Below are positions 50,209 through 59,033 of a DNA stretch of 64,000 nt, piece by piece. Origin of the DNA: JANJUB01 sp031386985 (GTDB lineage Bacteria; Armatimonadota; Fimbriimonadia; Fimbriimonadales; Fimbriimonadaceae); assembly GCA_031386985.1 (NCBI GenBank), contig JANNCV010000020.1:1-64000 (forward strand). The letters are read 5' to 3'. A program made the position numbers and the translations under genes. The stretch's first letter is position 1, and each line of letters opens with the position of its first letter. Under the pieces are notes generated by a model. That model saw only the letters and a program-made list of their open reading frames with translations. It made no database searches and was not told the origin of the DNA.

Positions 50209-50610
50209 ATGCCGAGAGCAAACGTGACCAACGAGTCCCAAGGTTGTTCTGAGCACGCGAGCGCAATCACCCTCTCTGTATTGGCCGTTTTGGCAACGAT
50301 ACTGGAGTTGTTCCTGGTGCAGTTTGCCCTAAATGACGGGCCCCTCCCTAATGATCTTTCGTCGGTTCGGTATTGGCTGCCCGCAGTCTCGCTCTTTTTA
50401 GCTTGGCAAGTCAGCAATTGTTTCCTGTACTTCAAAAAGTGGACCTTTGCAATGCTGACCATGGGTGTTGCTCTAGTGCTATTGCAATACGTTCAAAGAA
50501 TCCACTTAGATTTCATTGCCGGATATTGGACAGTCATGCAAGCGATATTTCTCATTCTGATTTTTGTTGGAATTTGGCTTAAAAAGCGATTAGGCCCGGG
50601 GCTACATTGA
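50209..50610 (+). CDS. Hypothetical four-helix membrane protein
   Basis: 133 residues from ATG 50209 (GTG 50197 is an alternative). Four hydrophobic segments: LSVLAVLATILELFLVQFAL, WLPAVSLFLAWQVSNCFLYF, FAMLTMGVALVLLQYV and MQAIFLILIFVGIWL, with a basic C-terminus. No family recognised and no operon partner. Confidence 0.5.
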   Translation: MPRANVTNESQGCSEHASAITLSVLAVLATILELFLVQFALNDGPLPNDLSSVRYWLPAVSLFLAWQVSNCFLYFKKWTFAMLTMGVALVLLQYVQRIHLDFIAGYWTVMQAIFLILIFVGIWLKKRLGPGLH

Positions 50611-50725
50611 AAGGATTGCTTCCAGGCTGAGCATGCTTGAAAGTGCAGCAATTTTCAAAACAAGTCCCATGCAACGGGTGGGAACGAGTTTCACCCTGAT
50701 ATCTTAGCGTTGGTAAAGTCACCTT

Positions 50726-51746
50726 ATGCGAATGGCGCTGACGATCCTTGTATTGGGTTTCGCCGGATTTACAGTAGCTCAAACCGCCTACAACGGCGGA
50801 TTGGCCCTTTCGCCCGATGGACGAACTCTGGCGGCTTCTGACTGCAGCGATACAGTTCGGCTCTATCGAGTTGCGGATGGTCGCTTAGTGCGCGGCTTTA
50901 GCGCACCCAATTACAACTTCCCCGGGCTCTTTGTTCAACCTGCGTTTTCCCCGAATGGGAAGTACCTCACCGCCGGAAACCTTGCTCCCGATGGTGGCTT
51001 GAATCCAGTTTGGCGGGTCTCGACGGGCCGAGTCGTGGCGGAGTTGGCGGTCTGGGAAGACGTACACTCACCTGAGGCAATGAGCGTTATCGGGTTTTCC
51101 GGGGACGGAAAATATGTGTTGGGGGCACTATACAAATTTTCGACACAACAGACGCTGGTGGCATCACACCTCTAATTGGCGGCTCGCATTTCTGTCTGAT
51201 CGCATAGAGACAACCGATGTCAGCCAAAGAATGGTTGTTATCCCGAATCAAAGAGGAACGTTAGTGGCTAGTCTGGGAAACACGCTTGATCGTTGGGACC
51301 CGGTGCGCTTGACCAACAATGACTGGGGCATGTGGCCGGTAGCCACCCCGACCGGGATTCAATACAGCTCATTCTCGGGCGACGGCAACGTCTTGATGAT
51401 GGCCGGGGATGGATGGGTCGCCTCAATTGATCATCGGCGAGTCCCCAAGGAGGGGCAGATAGAAATCTATGAACCAAGCCAAACCACCAAGGTAAGCGCA
51501 TTCGTAGTTCGAAGCCTTGCCGCCTCCCACAACGGCAAAGAAGCCTTCATTGGTGCCCGCGACGGCCGGATCGTGCGATTTGACTTAGCCTCCAAGAAGG
51601 CGATTAGGACTTGGAAGGCATTCGCCAAACCCGTCAAAGGCCTCGCCGTCTCCCGCGACGGTTCTAAGCTCTATGCCACTGACCTCGAAACCATCCAAAT
51701 CTGGAACCTACGCACCGGGGGTCTCATCCGTCGTTTCCGAAGGTAA
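50726..51746 (+). pseudogene. Frameshifted secreted beta-propeller (WD40-like) protein
   Basis: Starts with ATG 50726, with TAAAGT ending six bases upstream. Signal peptide (MRMALTILVLGFAGFTVAQ), then WD40-like repeats (GLALSPDGRTLAASDCSDTVRLYR; AFSPNGKYLTAGN; FSGDGKYVLG). The first frame stops at 51175. The natural continuation GTIQIFDTTDAGGITPLIGG lies in a second frame (about 51117-51185), and the remaining repeats (LAASHNGKEAFIGARDGRIVRFD; LAVSRDGSKLYATDLETIQIWN) in a third frame to 51746. Two single-base shifts, one at the GGGGG run near 51121-51125, would restore a ~340-residue protein. Confidence 0.6.
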
Positions 51747-51888
51747 AGAAAAAGAACGGTTAGCGATTCGATGCGGTTTTCGAACGCGGAAACCAGTCGT
51801 AGGTCGGAATCATACGACCGCTTGCAAATCTCGGCCCGACCCTTGCACAGAGCATACCCGCGCTAATTAACCCGAATCACGGCACCTT

Positions 51889-52770
51889 TTACAGCGGATA
51901 CAGGTGAACGGCTCCGTCGGAACCCGCGATGGCCAGCCCCTGCCCCCCTGCATAAGCTAAGCCGATCGGGCGATAATCCGGGGTCTCGAAGCGGCGAACT
52001 TCCGTTCCTTTATCGTCCAAAAGCGAGAATCCGGTTACATCAATTGAAGCTAAACAATCACCTTCAATAAAGAGCATTTTGGGATAGCCAGCACGGGTAT
52101 CAGCCCGACCGACTTGTTGCCAATCGCTAGCTCTCAGGATCACCACTTCGTGCAATGATCGAACCGCGACGAGGTCAGATTCTTCCGAAGAGGCGATGGC
52201 GAATATGCGCCGAGTGCCCTTGGCCCGATCCAGCAAACGCCCGGCCGAGTTCCAGACCGTGATCGAGAAGCGATCCGTTCCAACTAGCCGGTTGCCCGAT
52301 AGAAAACTGATCATGCAGGGCGCGGAGTTATGCTCAAAACTCGATTGGAGTTCTCCATTCACATCATAAAGCTCAACGTGTGCGTCGGCATAGGCACACG
52401 CGATTTGGCCAAGACCCGAGCGCGCCAGAGCCACCGGCGTCGTTATGAGGAAGACCATGTTAGGATCGGCTTGGCGCGCCCACGCTTCTGCGCCCGAATA
52501 GAGATTGATTTTGCGCAGAATCTCACCCGATGCAATGTAGAGAAACTGCCCATCGCCCGAAAAGACCAGCGAGCGCACAGAGTCAAGCGGTCGCAACCGA
52601 TGATCCTCGGTCTGAAAGTTGCCTCGATAAACAACTTCGGAACCCATAAACACGACAACTTCACGATCCACCGTCGAGGCGGCAATCAGCCCTCCATCGG
52701 GCGAAAAACAAACATGATTAACGGGCGAGAATGCGATGCCCGGCACTTCGAGAACGGCGGTTTCTACCAT
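51889..52770 (-). CDS. WD40-like beta-propeller protein
   Basis: 293 residues, no signal peptide, so probably cytosolic. Repeated blade motifs: VCFSPDGGLIAASTVDREVVVF, SLVFSGDGQFLYIASGEILRKIN, ARSGLGQIACAYADAHVELYDV and a final AYAGGQGLAIAGSDGAVHLYPL. Function unknown; such proteins are scaffolds. TAAACT ends six bases before the ATG (leaderless type), divergent from dapA. It is probably a paralogue of the broken propeller gene next to it. Confidence 0.75.
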   Translation of the reverse strand: MVETAVLEVPGIAFSPVNHVCFSPDGGLIAASTVDREVVVFMGSEVVYRGNFQTEDHRLRPLDSVRSLVFSGDGQFLYIASGEILRKINLYSGAEAWARQADPNMVFLITTPVALARSGLGQIACAYADAHVELYDVNGELQSSFEHNSAPCMISFLSGNRLVGTDRFSITVWNSAGRLLDRAKGTRRIFAIASSEESDLVAVRSLHEVVILRASDWQQVGRADTRAGYPKMLFIEGDCLASIDVTGFSLLDDKGTEVRRFETPDYRPIGLAYAGGQGLAIAGSDGAVHLYPL

Positions 52771-52823
52771 AAATCTAGTTTACGCATAAACTGCGATGCA
52801 CCGTTGCAGACTAAAATAGAATC

Positions 52824-53759
52824 ATGTCAAATTTCACCGGATGCGGAACGGCCATGGTCACACCTTTCAATCGTGATGGCTCGCTGGATGAAGCGACCTT
52901 TCGAAGGCTCGTTGAGCGCCAGATCAAATCGGGCATAAACTTCCTCGTTCCATGCGGAACTACGGGCGAAAGCCCAACTTTGGAGCATCATGAGCACATC
53001 CGAGTGGTTGAGCTTACGATTGAGGTCAATCAAGGTCGAGTGCCCATCCTCGCCGGCGCCGGCGGCTACAATACGGCCCGCGTCATCTCGCTGATTCGAG
53101 AGTTGCGGCAACTGGGAGTTGATGGCATTCTCAGTGTTACTCCTTATTACAACAAACCAACTCAGGACGGTGTTTTCGCTCACTATCAAGCGATTTCAGA
53201 TTCGACCGATTTGCCGATCATGCTTTATAGTGTGCAACCTCGCACCAATGTGAACATCGAACCAGCGACGATGGAGCGGTTAGCCGTTTTACCAAACATT
53301 ATTGGAGTTAAGGAGGCTTCGGGTAGCATCGCCCAAGTTGCCTCAATCAAGGGGAGAGTGCCAGATGACTTTTTGATACTCTCAGGCGATGATAGCGTTA
53401 CAATTCCGGTGATCGCTCTGGGAGGGCACGGAATCATTTCCGTCGCATCAAACGAGATCCCGGCTGAAATGACCCAGCTAGCTCAAGCCGCACTGGCTAA
53501 CGATTTCGAGCGGGCTCGAGCCATCCAAAAGAAGTTCTTACCCCTGATGGAGATCAACTTTGTTGAGGCCAACCCGCAGCCAGCTAAGGCCGCGATGGAG
53601 ATGATGGGACTCCTTGAGGCGAACTTGAGATTGCCCCTGATTCCGATCAAAACGGAAAATGCCACGAAGATACTACAGGTGTTGGTGAACTGTGGCTTAC
53701 TCGCTAGTAGCCCGATTGAGAATACGAGTCACGCGCTCCACGGAACCGTAGTCGCCTAA
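52824..53759 (+). CDS. dapA: 4-hydroxy-tetrahydrodipicolinate synthase
   Basis: Condenses pyruvate with aspartate semialdehyde in lysine/diaminopimelate synthesis. 311 residues of the DHDPS/NAL family: GCGTAMVTPF, CGTTGESPTL, the Tyr motif SVTPYYNKPTQDG, the Schiff-base lysine in GVKEASG and SGDDS. Slightly longer than usual (about 292), with a C-terminal extension ending HALHGTVVA. TAAAAT ends six bases before the ATG. The stop shares TAATG with the next gene. Confidence 0.94.
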   Translation: MSNFTGCGTAMVTPFNRDGSLDEATFRRLVERQIKSGINFLVPCGTTGESPTLEHHEHIRVVELTIEVNQGRVPILAGAGGYNTARVISLIRELRQLGVDGILSVTPYYNKPTQDGVFAHYQAISDSTDLPIMLYSVQPRTNVNIEPATMERLAVLPNIIGVKEASGSIAQVASIKGRVPDDFLILSGDDSVTIPVIALGGHGIISVASNEIPAEMTQLAQAALANDFERARAIQKKFLPLMEINFVEANPQPAKAAMEMMGLLEANLRLPLIPIKTENATKILQVLVNCGLLASSPIENTSHALHGTVVA

Positions 53760-54751
53760 TGAAAGTTGCGGTAATCGGCGCCGGCATTTCCGGGCTCTCG
53801 TGTGCGCGGGCTTTGCGAAAGGCGGGATTGGAAGTCGAAGTATTTGAGCGAGACAACAAGGTTGGAGGACGTTGCGCAACCCGAACAATCGGCGAGTACA
53901 CGTTTGATACCGGCGCAACGAGCATCGCTCCCCGGGGGCGGTCAATCGAGAAAGTGATGCTTGAAGAACTTGACCGGACCGACCTTGTGAGCGTCGAAAA
54001 ACCAATTTTCGTTCACCATGCCCTCCGAGTTGAGGCCGGGGACTCCAGCCATAATAGAGCCGATCGTTACTGCTACACCTCTGGAATTGCGAAGCTGCCC
54101 AAACTACTTGCAGAGGGTCTAAACATTCGGCTCAATACGCTCATTGAGCGCTTTGAAAGGCGAGATAATAACTTCAAGTTGTATGCGGGCGACGCCGAAT
54201 TCAACGGATTTGAACGTCTCGTTATTGCCCTTCCCGCACCAACAGCGAATGCCCTTTTGAAGGCTTCGCGCGAGCAAAAATCCATGGATTTCGTCCATTA
54301 TCGCCCGTGTCTCAGCGTCTTACTCGGCTATGATCAGCCGCTCGAAACCCCTTATCACGCGCTCGTAGAACCGGACCAAACTCACCCGCTAACGTGGCTT
54401 AGTATTGAGACCGTGAAAGTTACGGGACGCGCTGCGCCCGGTCACACTGCATTAGTTGCTCAACTAAGCCCCGCCCATAGCCGATTACATTTTGAATCAG
54501 AGGAATCGGCCATCATCCAAGGCACCACCGACTACGTTGGGAGACTTTATGGAAGCGAGTTCCGCTCGCCCATCGTCTCTCAAGTGAAGCGGTGGGCTTA
54601 CAGTCTTCCGGAGAATATCGCGATGTTTGATTCAATGAACCCGCCGGGAACAACCGTTTTGGTTACGGGAGACGGACTGCTGGGTGGACGCATAGAGTTT
54701 GCGTTCGAAACGGGTGTAATGGCGGCCGATCGCGTTTTGGGAAATGTATGA
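53759..54751 (+). CDS. FAD-dependent amine oxidase/renalase-like oxidoreductase
   Basis: 330 residues. N-terminal FAD-binding Rossmann motif VAVIGAGISGLSCARALRKAGLEVEVFERDNKVGGRCATR (GxGxxG...E...GGR), DTGATSIAPRG and the C-terminal FAD strand LVTGDGLLGGRIEFAFETGVMAADRVL. The layout fits renalase-like NAD(P)-dependent FAD proteins. Substrate unknown. Translationally coupled to dapA and to the following secreted-protein gene. Confidence 0.85.
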   Translation: MKVAVIGAGISGLSCARALRKAGLEVEVFERDNKVGGRCATRTIGEYTFDTGATSIAPRGRSIEKVMLEELDRTDLVSVEKPIFVHHALRVEAGDSSHNRADRYCYTSGIAKLPKLLAEGLNIRLNTLIERFERRDNNFKLYAGDAEFNGFERLVIALPAPTANALLKASREQKSMDFVHYRPCLSVLLGYDQPLETPYHALVEPDQTHPLTWLSIETVKVTGRAAPGHTALVAQLSPAHSRLHFESEESAIIQGTTDYVGRLYGSEFRSPIVSQVKRWAYSLPENIAMFDSMNPPGTTVLVTGDGLLGGRIEFAFETGVMAADRVLGNV

Positions 54752-55380
54752 AAATTGTCGGATTCTTCGGAGTGATTGGCATTTGCGCAAGCGCGGGAGC
54801 GCAGGTGAAGATGCAGGTTTTTGTGGATGGCAAACCAATCGGCACCGCCACAGTGACCCAAAAACTGCGCCCGGATGGCTCCAAACAGGTTCAAATGTCC
54901 ATGGAGGGCAAGAGTGGGGCTGATACTGTTATCTTGAGATCTGAATCCATTTACTTGGCTTCGGGCGCGCCTCTTCGCAAGTATCAGGAGCTTTCAGTTC
55001 CGGCCCAAAAAATGCGCCGAACTACCATTGTTGACTTTTCTTCAAAAGGGGCGAAGGTTATCGTTGATCTCAACGGCACTCGAACCACCAAAGACGTGCC
55101 CCTTGCCGCGAACCTAAACCGTGAGGACAAGAGTGAGTTCTGGTTTGTCCGCGACAAGCCTAAGGCGGGTGCCTTTACCTCTGCCTACACGTTTAGCCTG
55201 GAAACCCTAACGTGGGAAGCTGTTAAAACAAGCTACGAGGGATCGGTGGAAATTACGGTTGGGGGCACGAAGGTCAAAGCCCACAAATCCGTAACCCCCC
55301 GCGGAGCCGCTTATGTGGATGACGCTGGGCTTCCAGTGAAACTAGAGTTGGGCAACGGCTCGATGGAACGGATTTGGTGA
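54748..55380 (+). CDS. Hypothetical secreted protein
   Basis: 210 residues with signal peptide MKIVGFFGVIGICASAGAQ. The mature part is predicted all-beta and matches no family I know. A stretch such as AFTSAYTFSLETLTWEAVKTSYEGSVEITVGGTKVKAHKSV resembles exported proteins that bind lipids or respond to surface glycans (DUF3108-like), a weak resemblance. Overlaps the FAD gene by four bases. Confidence 0.6.
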   Translation: MKIVGFFGVIGICASAGAQVKMQVFVDGKPIGTATVTQKLRPDGSKQVQMSMEGKSGADTVILRSESIYLASGAPLRKYQELSVPAQKMRRTTIVDFSSKGAKVIVDLNGTRTTKDVPLAANLNREDKSEFWFVRDKPKAGAFTSAYTFSLETLTWEAVKTSYEGSVEITVGGTKVKAHKSVTPRGAAYVDDAGLPVKLELGNGSMERIW

Positions 55381-55447
55381 AAAGGGGTGGTTACAGGTGC
55401 TAGATGCCCGCCTGCTGTTTTCCCAAAATAATCGGTAACCTCACTGC

Positions 55448-56251
55448 GTGAAATGGCTCGCCATTTTTGGGTTCGGTTTTATCGCAACGATGTGCCCGGC
55501 GCAATCGCTCCCTCGCGGCACCGAAATTCGGGTGATGTTGTTGCGCCAGTTGAACTCGGGCGGCAGCGTTCTGCGCGAAGAAGTGCCCCTTATGGTGATG
55601 GAGGACGTTAAGATTGGCAATCGAACGATCATTCGGGAAGGCACGTTAACCGTCGCCAAAGTCAAACAGGTTCGGAGGGAGGGTGCTTTTTCGGCAATCG
55701 TATTTGATAAGCCTGCCCGACTCGCCATTGACCTGTCAACCATTCGCGATGAGCGTGGGGATGACCTCAAACTCGCCGCTAAGATGAACGGAAAGGACCG
55801 CCAACTTTTTCAATTCAACCGCGAGAACACCAAGATTAAGCGTGAAGCAGACATCGAGGGAGCCTTGGGAAGGGCGAACGGATTGAAAGCTGGCCAGATG
55901 TTGGTTGATGCCCTTCGCGGGGCGCAATCCATCGAGGATATTGACAACAGCGTGATCCGAACCGCCCTACTTGAACTCGCCCATGGTTTGCGCTTTGGCA
56001 ATATCTACGAACTCGCAAAGGATCGCCGGTTGAGCGATTTGGTCGCTTTCGGGGCACTTTTAGCCAAACCCGGCCTGGCAACCGCATTGGCCATTCCCAA
56101 CGTAGTTTCCGTGGGGCTCCTAACGATTAGGGCTGTAAAAGAGATCGCGAAAATCGGTAGACACCTGCCCAACTTTCTTTCCCGCAAATTCGGAGGGAGG
56201 AACATCAACGCCACGATTGGCCTGGAGTTTTCCGTTTTTGTCGACCGGTAG
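55448..56251 (+). CDS. Hypothetical secreted protein
   Basis: 267 residues from a GTG at 55448. Signal peptide MKWLAIFGFGFIATMCPAQ. The first 100 residues form beta strands reminiscent of domains that set envelope protein surface exposure (RGTEIRVMLLRQLNSGGSVLREEVPLMVMEDVKIGNRTIIREGTLTVAKV); such 'gene-product like' pieces occur in secretion-associated proteins. The rest is helical with a hydrophobic stretch near 200-225. TAACCT ends six bases before the start. Its end overlaps the convergent sulfatase gene by 47 bases. Confidence 0.6.
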   Translation: MKWLAIFGFGFIATMCPAQSLPRGTEIRVMLLRQLNSGGSVLREEVPLMVMEDVKIGNRTIIREGTLTVAKVKQVRREGAFSAIVFDKPARLAIDLSTIRDERGDDLKLAAKMNGKDRQLFQFNRENTKIKREADIEGALGRANGLKAGQMLVDALRGAQSIEDIDNSVIRTALLELAHGLRFGNIYELAKDRRLSDLVAFGALLAKPGLATALAIPNVVSVGLLTIRAVKEIAKIGRHLPNFLSRKFGGRNINATIGLEFSVFVDR

Positions 56252-57524
56252 TCGGGAACTTCGCTCCCATAGTGGTGAGCATTCCGCGCAGCTTAAGCCA
56301 TAGCTTTTCCGCCCGTTCCGGCTGAGCGTTCGTCAGGTTGTTTTGTTCAAAAGGGTCACATTTCAGGTTGTAGAGTTCCAGGCTTTCATCTTCATAGTTG
56401 TGAATCAGCTTCCAATCCTTATCCAAGATTGCGCTCGAAGGATTGTGCCCAGAGGAGTGGTATTGAGGATAGTGCCAAATGAACGGGCGGGTTTGGCGGA
56501 AACTTCCGCCAAGCAACCTGCCCCAAATAGATGACCCATCCACCGCCCTTGCCTTTGATCCCGCTGCTTCCAAAATGGTTGCGGAGAAATCCATGGAGAT
56601 CACTCGCTCCTGGACTGCTCCAGACTTAATTTGAGCCGGCCAATAGGCGAACGCCGGAACCCGAACCCCGCCTTCGTAGGTAAACGCCTTCGAGCCCCGC
56701 AAGGGCGCATTGTTGGTAACTGGGTGCAGGCCACCATTATCTGAAGTAAACAAAACAATCGTATTCTTCATTCGACCCTTGGCCTCGAGATGGGAAATCA
56801 GGCGACCGACATTCTGATCCAGATTCCAAATCATCGCGGCGTACTTGGCATTGCCCTTGATACTTGCGAACCGGGCGATGTCTTCCGGTTTCGCTTGAAT
56901 CGGAGTGTGAACTGAATATTGAGGGAAATAGAGGAAGAACGGCTTCGAGTCAGGCCGCTCAATCAACTTGATGGCTTCATCGGTGAGCCGATCGGTGATG
57001 TACTCACCATCTGCAATACCACTCGGCATCGTCACCTTTTCGCCAAATGGAGCAAAGTAAGAGCCGGGTTGCCCCGTATTGCTCCCGCCAATATTTACGT
57101 CAAAACCCTGATCCGTCGGAAGAAATCCAGCCCCGCCCAAATGCCATTTACCCACGCTATAGGTTCGATATCCGACTTCCTTCAGTCGCTCGGCGAGGGT
57201 GACTTCGCTGAGGGCGAGCTCGTTACTAATCGGTGGGCAGGTGAGAAGCCGATCGCTGGGCCGATCTCCCGGAATCCAATCGGTGACTCCCACGCGCACC
57301 GGGTTCTTGCCCGTCATGATTGCGGCCCGCGTTGGCGAGCACACGGGGTGAGCGCTGTATGCGCGTTCGAATCTAACCCCCTTCGTCGCGAGGCGATCTA
57401 TGTTCGGAGTCTGATAAATGTCGCTACCGGCATACCCAAGGTCCTTCCAGCCAAGGTCATCCACCAGCATAAGAATGATATTGGGTTTGGCCAAAGCTAG
57501 CGTCGCGGTGAGTGCGAACAACAT
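56205..57524 (-). CDS. Secreted type I sulfatase (arylsulfatase family)
   Basis: 439 residues with signal sequence MLFALTATLALA. Metal ligands in NIILMLVDDLGW, the formylglycine signature CSPTR (Cys62) in HPVCSPTRAAIMTG, SVGKWHLGGAGF and LFTSDNGGLHP are all present. Removes sulfate esters, probably from polysaccharide in the periplasm or outside; activity needs conversion of Cys62 to formylglycine. TACTCT is four bases before the ATG. The 3' end overlaps the plus-strand gene. Confidence 0.92.
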   Translation of the reverse strand: MLFALTATLALAKPNIILMLVDDLGWKDLGYAGSDIYQTPNIDRLATKGVRFERAYSAHPVCSPTRAAIMTGKNPVRVGVTDWIPGDRPSDRLLTCPPISNELALSEVTLAERLKEVGYRTYSVGKWHLGGAGFLPTDQGFDVNIGGSNTGQPGSYFAPFGEKVTMPSGIADGEYITDRLTDEAIKLIERPDSKPFFLYFPQYSVHTPIQAKPEDIARFASIKGNAKYAAMIWNLDQNVGRLISHLEAKGRMKNTIVLFTSDNGGLHPVTNNAPLRGSKAFTYEGGVRVPAFAYWPAQIKSGAVQERVISMDFSATILEAAGSKARAVDGSSIWGRLLGGSFRQTRPFIWHYPQYHSSGHNPSSAILDKDWKLIHNYEDESLELYNLKCDPFEQNNLTNAQPERAEKLWLKLRGMLTTMGAKFPTTGRQKRKTPGQSWR

Positions 57525-57539
57525 GCCGAGAGTATGAAC

Positions 57540-58436
57540 CTAGCCGCCCCAAAGTCGCTTGGTGGCGAAGTCCGCTTGCTGATCCTCAACGGGAACGGCC
57601 GGTCGCCAGCGAATGCCTTGAGCAACTCCCTGCGAAAGGTGCGTTCGATGATCGTTGGTCCAAGTTTTGAATTTGGCCAACGCCTCGGCCAGGGCTCGCT
57701 CAACCTCATTTCCCTCAACCGTGCTCAGAATTGTAGTCTTGACACCATAAGGATCAGGTTGCACGATTGTGATTGAAGCCGGGCCAGCTTCTTCCGTGAA
57801 CACGAATTGCCCAACATAGGATTCAGCCCAACTAATCGGAGCCAAAAGAGTTTTCGCTTGCTTTCGCTCCTCCTCATTTCCCTTTATGATCACAACGGGG
57901 CGACGATCACAGGCGGCAACGTTGAGGGCATATCTCAAGCCCGTTACAAGGGGAAGCTGGCTCGGGGCTGGGTCTTTGCTGAACTCTAGCGCGATTTTGT
58001 CCATCCCTTTCGCCATGATGCTTGGATCACTATCGCAGCCGGCGAATGCAAAATAGGGCATCCGGTTGGGCTGAACGTAATACTTCGAACGGCCCGAATC
58101 CATGATCGCAAAAACCGTGTTTTCAAGCCCGCCCCGAGGCGAGAACATCTTGCGCAGGTAGTCAGACTCTTCCTTATTCTCGTAAGTGAGGGGTCGGATG
58201 CAAACGAAATTTCGGCTTGCTTTGATGATGGATTCGGCGGACAGGAGACTCCTGTCAATATCTTGTTTGCCTGGTCACCAATCGCCGGGGACTTCGGAGC
58301 ATTGAGGTGCGGCCGAGAGTAGCAAAATTGGACGCCCAGTTTCCTTAGCGACGGCGAATCCTTGGGCCATATCGGTGTACCACTGGATTCCCGGTCGGCC
58401 CGAGAGTGCGATGAGAGTAAGTGCGATCGTTAGCAT
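57540..58436 (-). CDS. Thioredoxin-like protein with in-frame UGA: candidate selenoprotein
   Basis: 298 residues if the UGA at 58275-58277 is read as selenocysteine (Sec54). The frame starts at ATG 58436 with a signal peptide (MLTIALTLIALSG), then W-TDMAQGFAVAKETGRPILLLSAAPQC(46)SEVPGDW-Sec-PGKQDIDRSLLSAESIIKASRNFVCIRPLTYENKEESDYLRKMF and a long second domain. Sequence on both sides of the UGA fits one thioredoxin-fold protein, with no frameshift. A perfect stem-loop (58240-58256) begins 18 bases after the UGA, with a G among the first two loop bases, as in bacterial SECIS elements. I recall a planctomycete-type family named 'thioredoxin domain-containing (seleno)protein' with Sec or Cys here; this needs checking. 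If translation does not recode, only 57540-58148 would be made. Confidence 0.72.
58240..58256 (-). promoter_or_regulatory. Candidate bacterial SECIS stem-loop
   Basis: On the minus strand GACAGG-AGTCT-CCTGTC, a 6-bp stem with a 5-base loop (or 7 bp with loop GTC). It starts 18 bases, and its loop about 24 bases, after the in-frame UGA, within the 16-37 base window and with the loop G expected for bacterial selenocysteine insertion elements. Confidence 0.6.
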
Positions 58437-58471
58437 GGATCTATCTTGAACCAAACTTGTGAGGGAGTTGT

Positions 58472-58500
58472 TTGAATTCTTGTGATCTTAGAGGTATTCT
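58472..58500 (+). promoter_or_regulatory. Promoter of the glutathione peroxidase gene (leaderless)
   Basis: TTGAAT (58472-58477), 17-base spacer, TATTCT (58495-58500), then six bases to the ATG at 58507. The best -35/-10 pair in the window, and it predicts a transcript starting at the start codon. Confidence 0.65.
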
Positions 58501-58506
58501 GAGTTA

Positions 58507-59019
58507 ATGATCACCGCTTTTGTTGTTCTTGCCGTTAACACTTCTTTTTATGACTTCAAAATGAACGATATTGATGGCAAAGCGGTGGAGTTTTCTAAGT
58601 TCAGAGGCAAAGTTACACTGGTCGTCAATGTGGCGAGCCAATGCGGCTTAACTCCGCAGTACGAGGGCCTCCAGGCACTTTACAAAAAGTATCACGATCA
58701 GGGTTTCAACGTTTTCGGGTTCCCCGCGAATGAGTTTCGCGGACAGGAGCCAGGCTCGAACGCGGAGATCAAAGAGTTTTGCTCCGCAAAATACAGCGTC
58801 AAATTTCAAATGTTCGAAAAGAGCGTGGTGAAAGGCGAAGGAATAAGTCCGGTTTACAAGTGGCTACTTGAAAATGGCCCGCGAAAAGATGACATTGAGT
58901 GGAACTTCGCGAAGTTTTTGATCGGTAAATCCGGCCAGGTTTTGGCCCGCTTTGAACCCAAGGTTAAGCCCTCAGATGTCGTAATTACAGAGGCTATCGA
59001 GAAAGCCCTTGCCCAATAG
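58507..59019 (+). CDS. Glutathione peroxidase family (thiol peroxidase, Cys form)
   Basis: 170 residues. Short signal (MITAFVVLAV), then VNVASQCGLTPQY with peroxidatic Cys46, FGFPANEFRGQEPGS with the Gln of the triad, and WNFAKFLIGKSG with Trp and Asn. It uses Cys, not Sec. Members often use thioredoxin rather than glutathione. Divergent from the candidate selenoprotein, with 70 bases between the starts. Confidence 0.92.
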   Translation: MITAFVVLAVNTSFYDFKMNDIDGKAVEFSKFRGKVTLVVNVASQCGLTPQYEGLQALYKKYHDQGFNVFGFPANEFRGQEPGSNAEIKEFCSAKYSVKFQMFEKSVVKGEGISPVYKWLLENGPRKDDIEWNFAKFLIGKSGQVLARFEPKVKPSDVVITEAIEKALAQ

Positions 59020-59033
59020 CGGTTGTCTTGCGA

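Noticed and set aside
50168..50227. A 19-codon frame (MDVDRREASGCRK...) before the four-helix membrane gene, after TACGTT
   Set aside because: Too short to support as a gene; no regulatory feature such as a terminator follows it.
51790..51820. Short inverted repeat GTCGTA/TACGAC in the 51.75-51.89 kb gap
   Set aside because: Six-base arms and no T-run; could be chance. Nothing else is seen in that gap.
57986..58258. Open frame overlapping the candidate selenoprotein on the same strand
   Set aside because: Its product has no signal, domain or conserved look, and it lies antiphase to the clearly protein-like frame that crosses the UGA.
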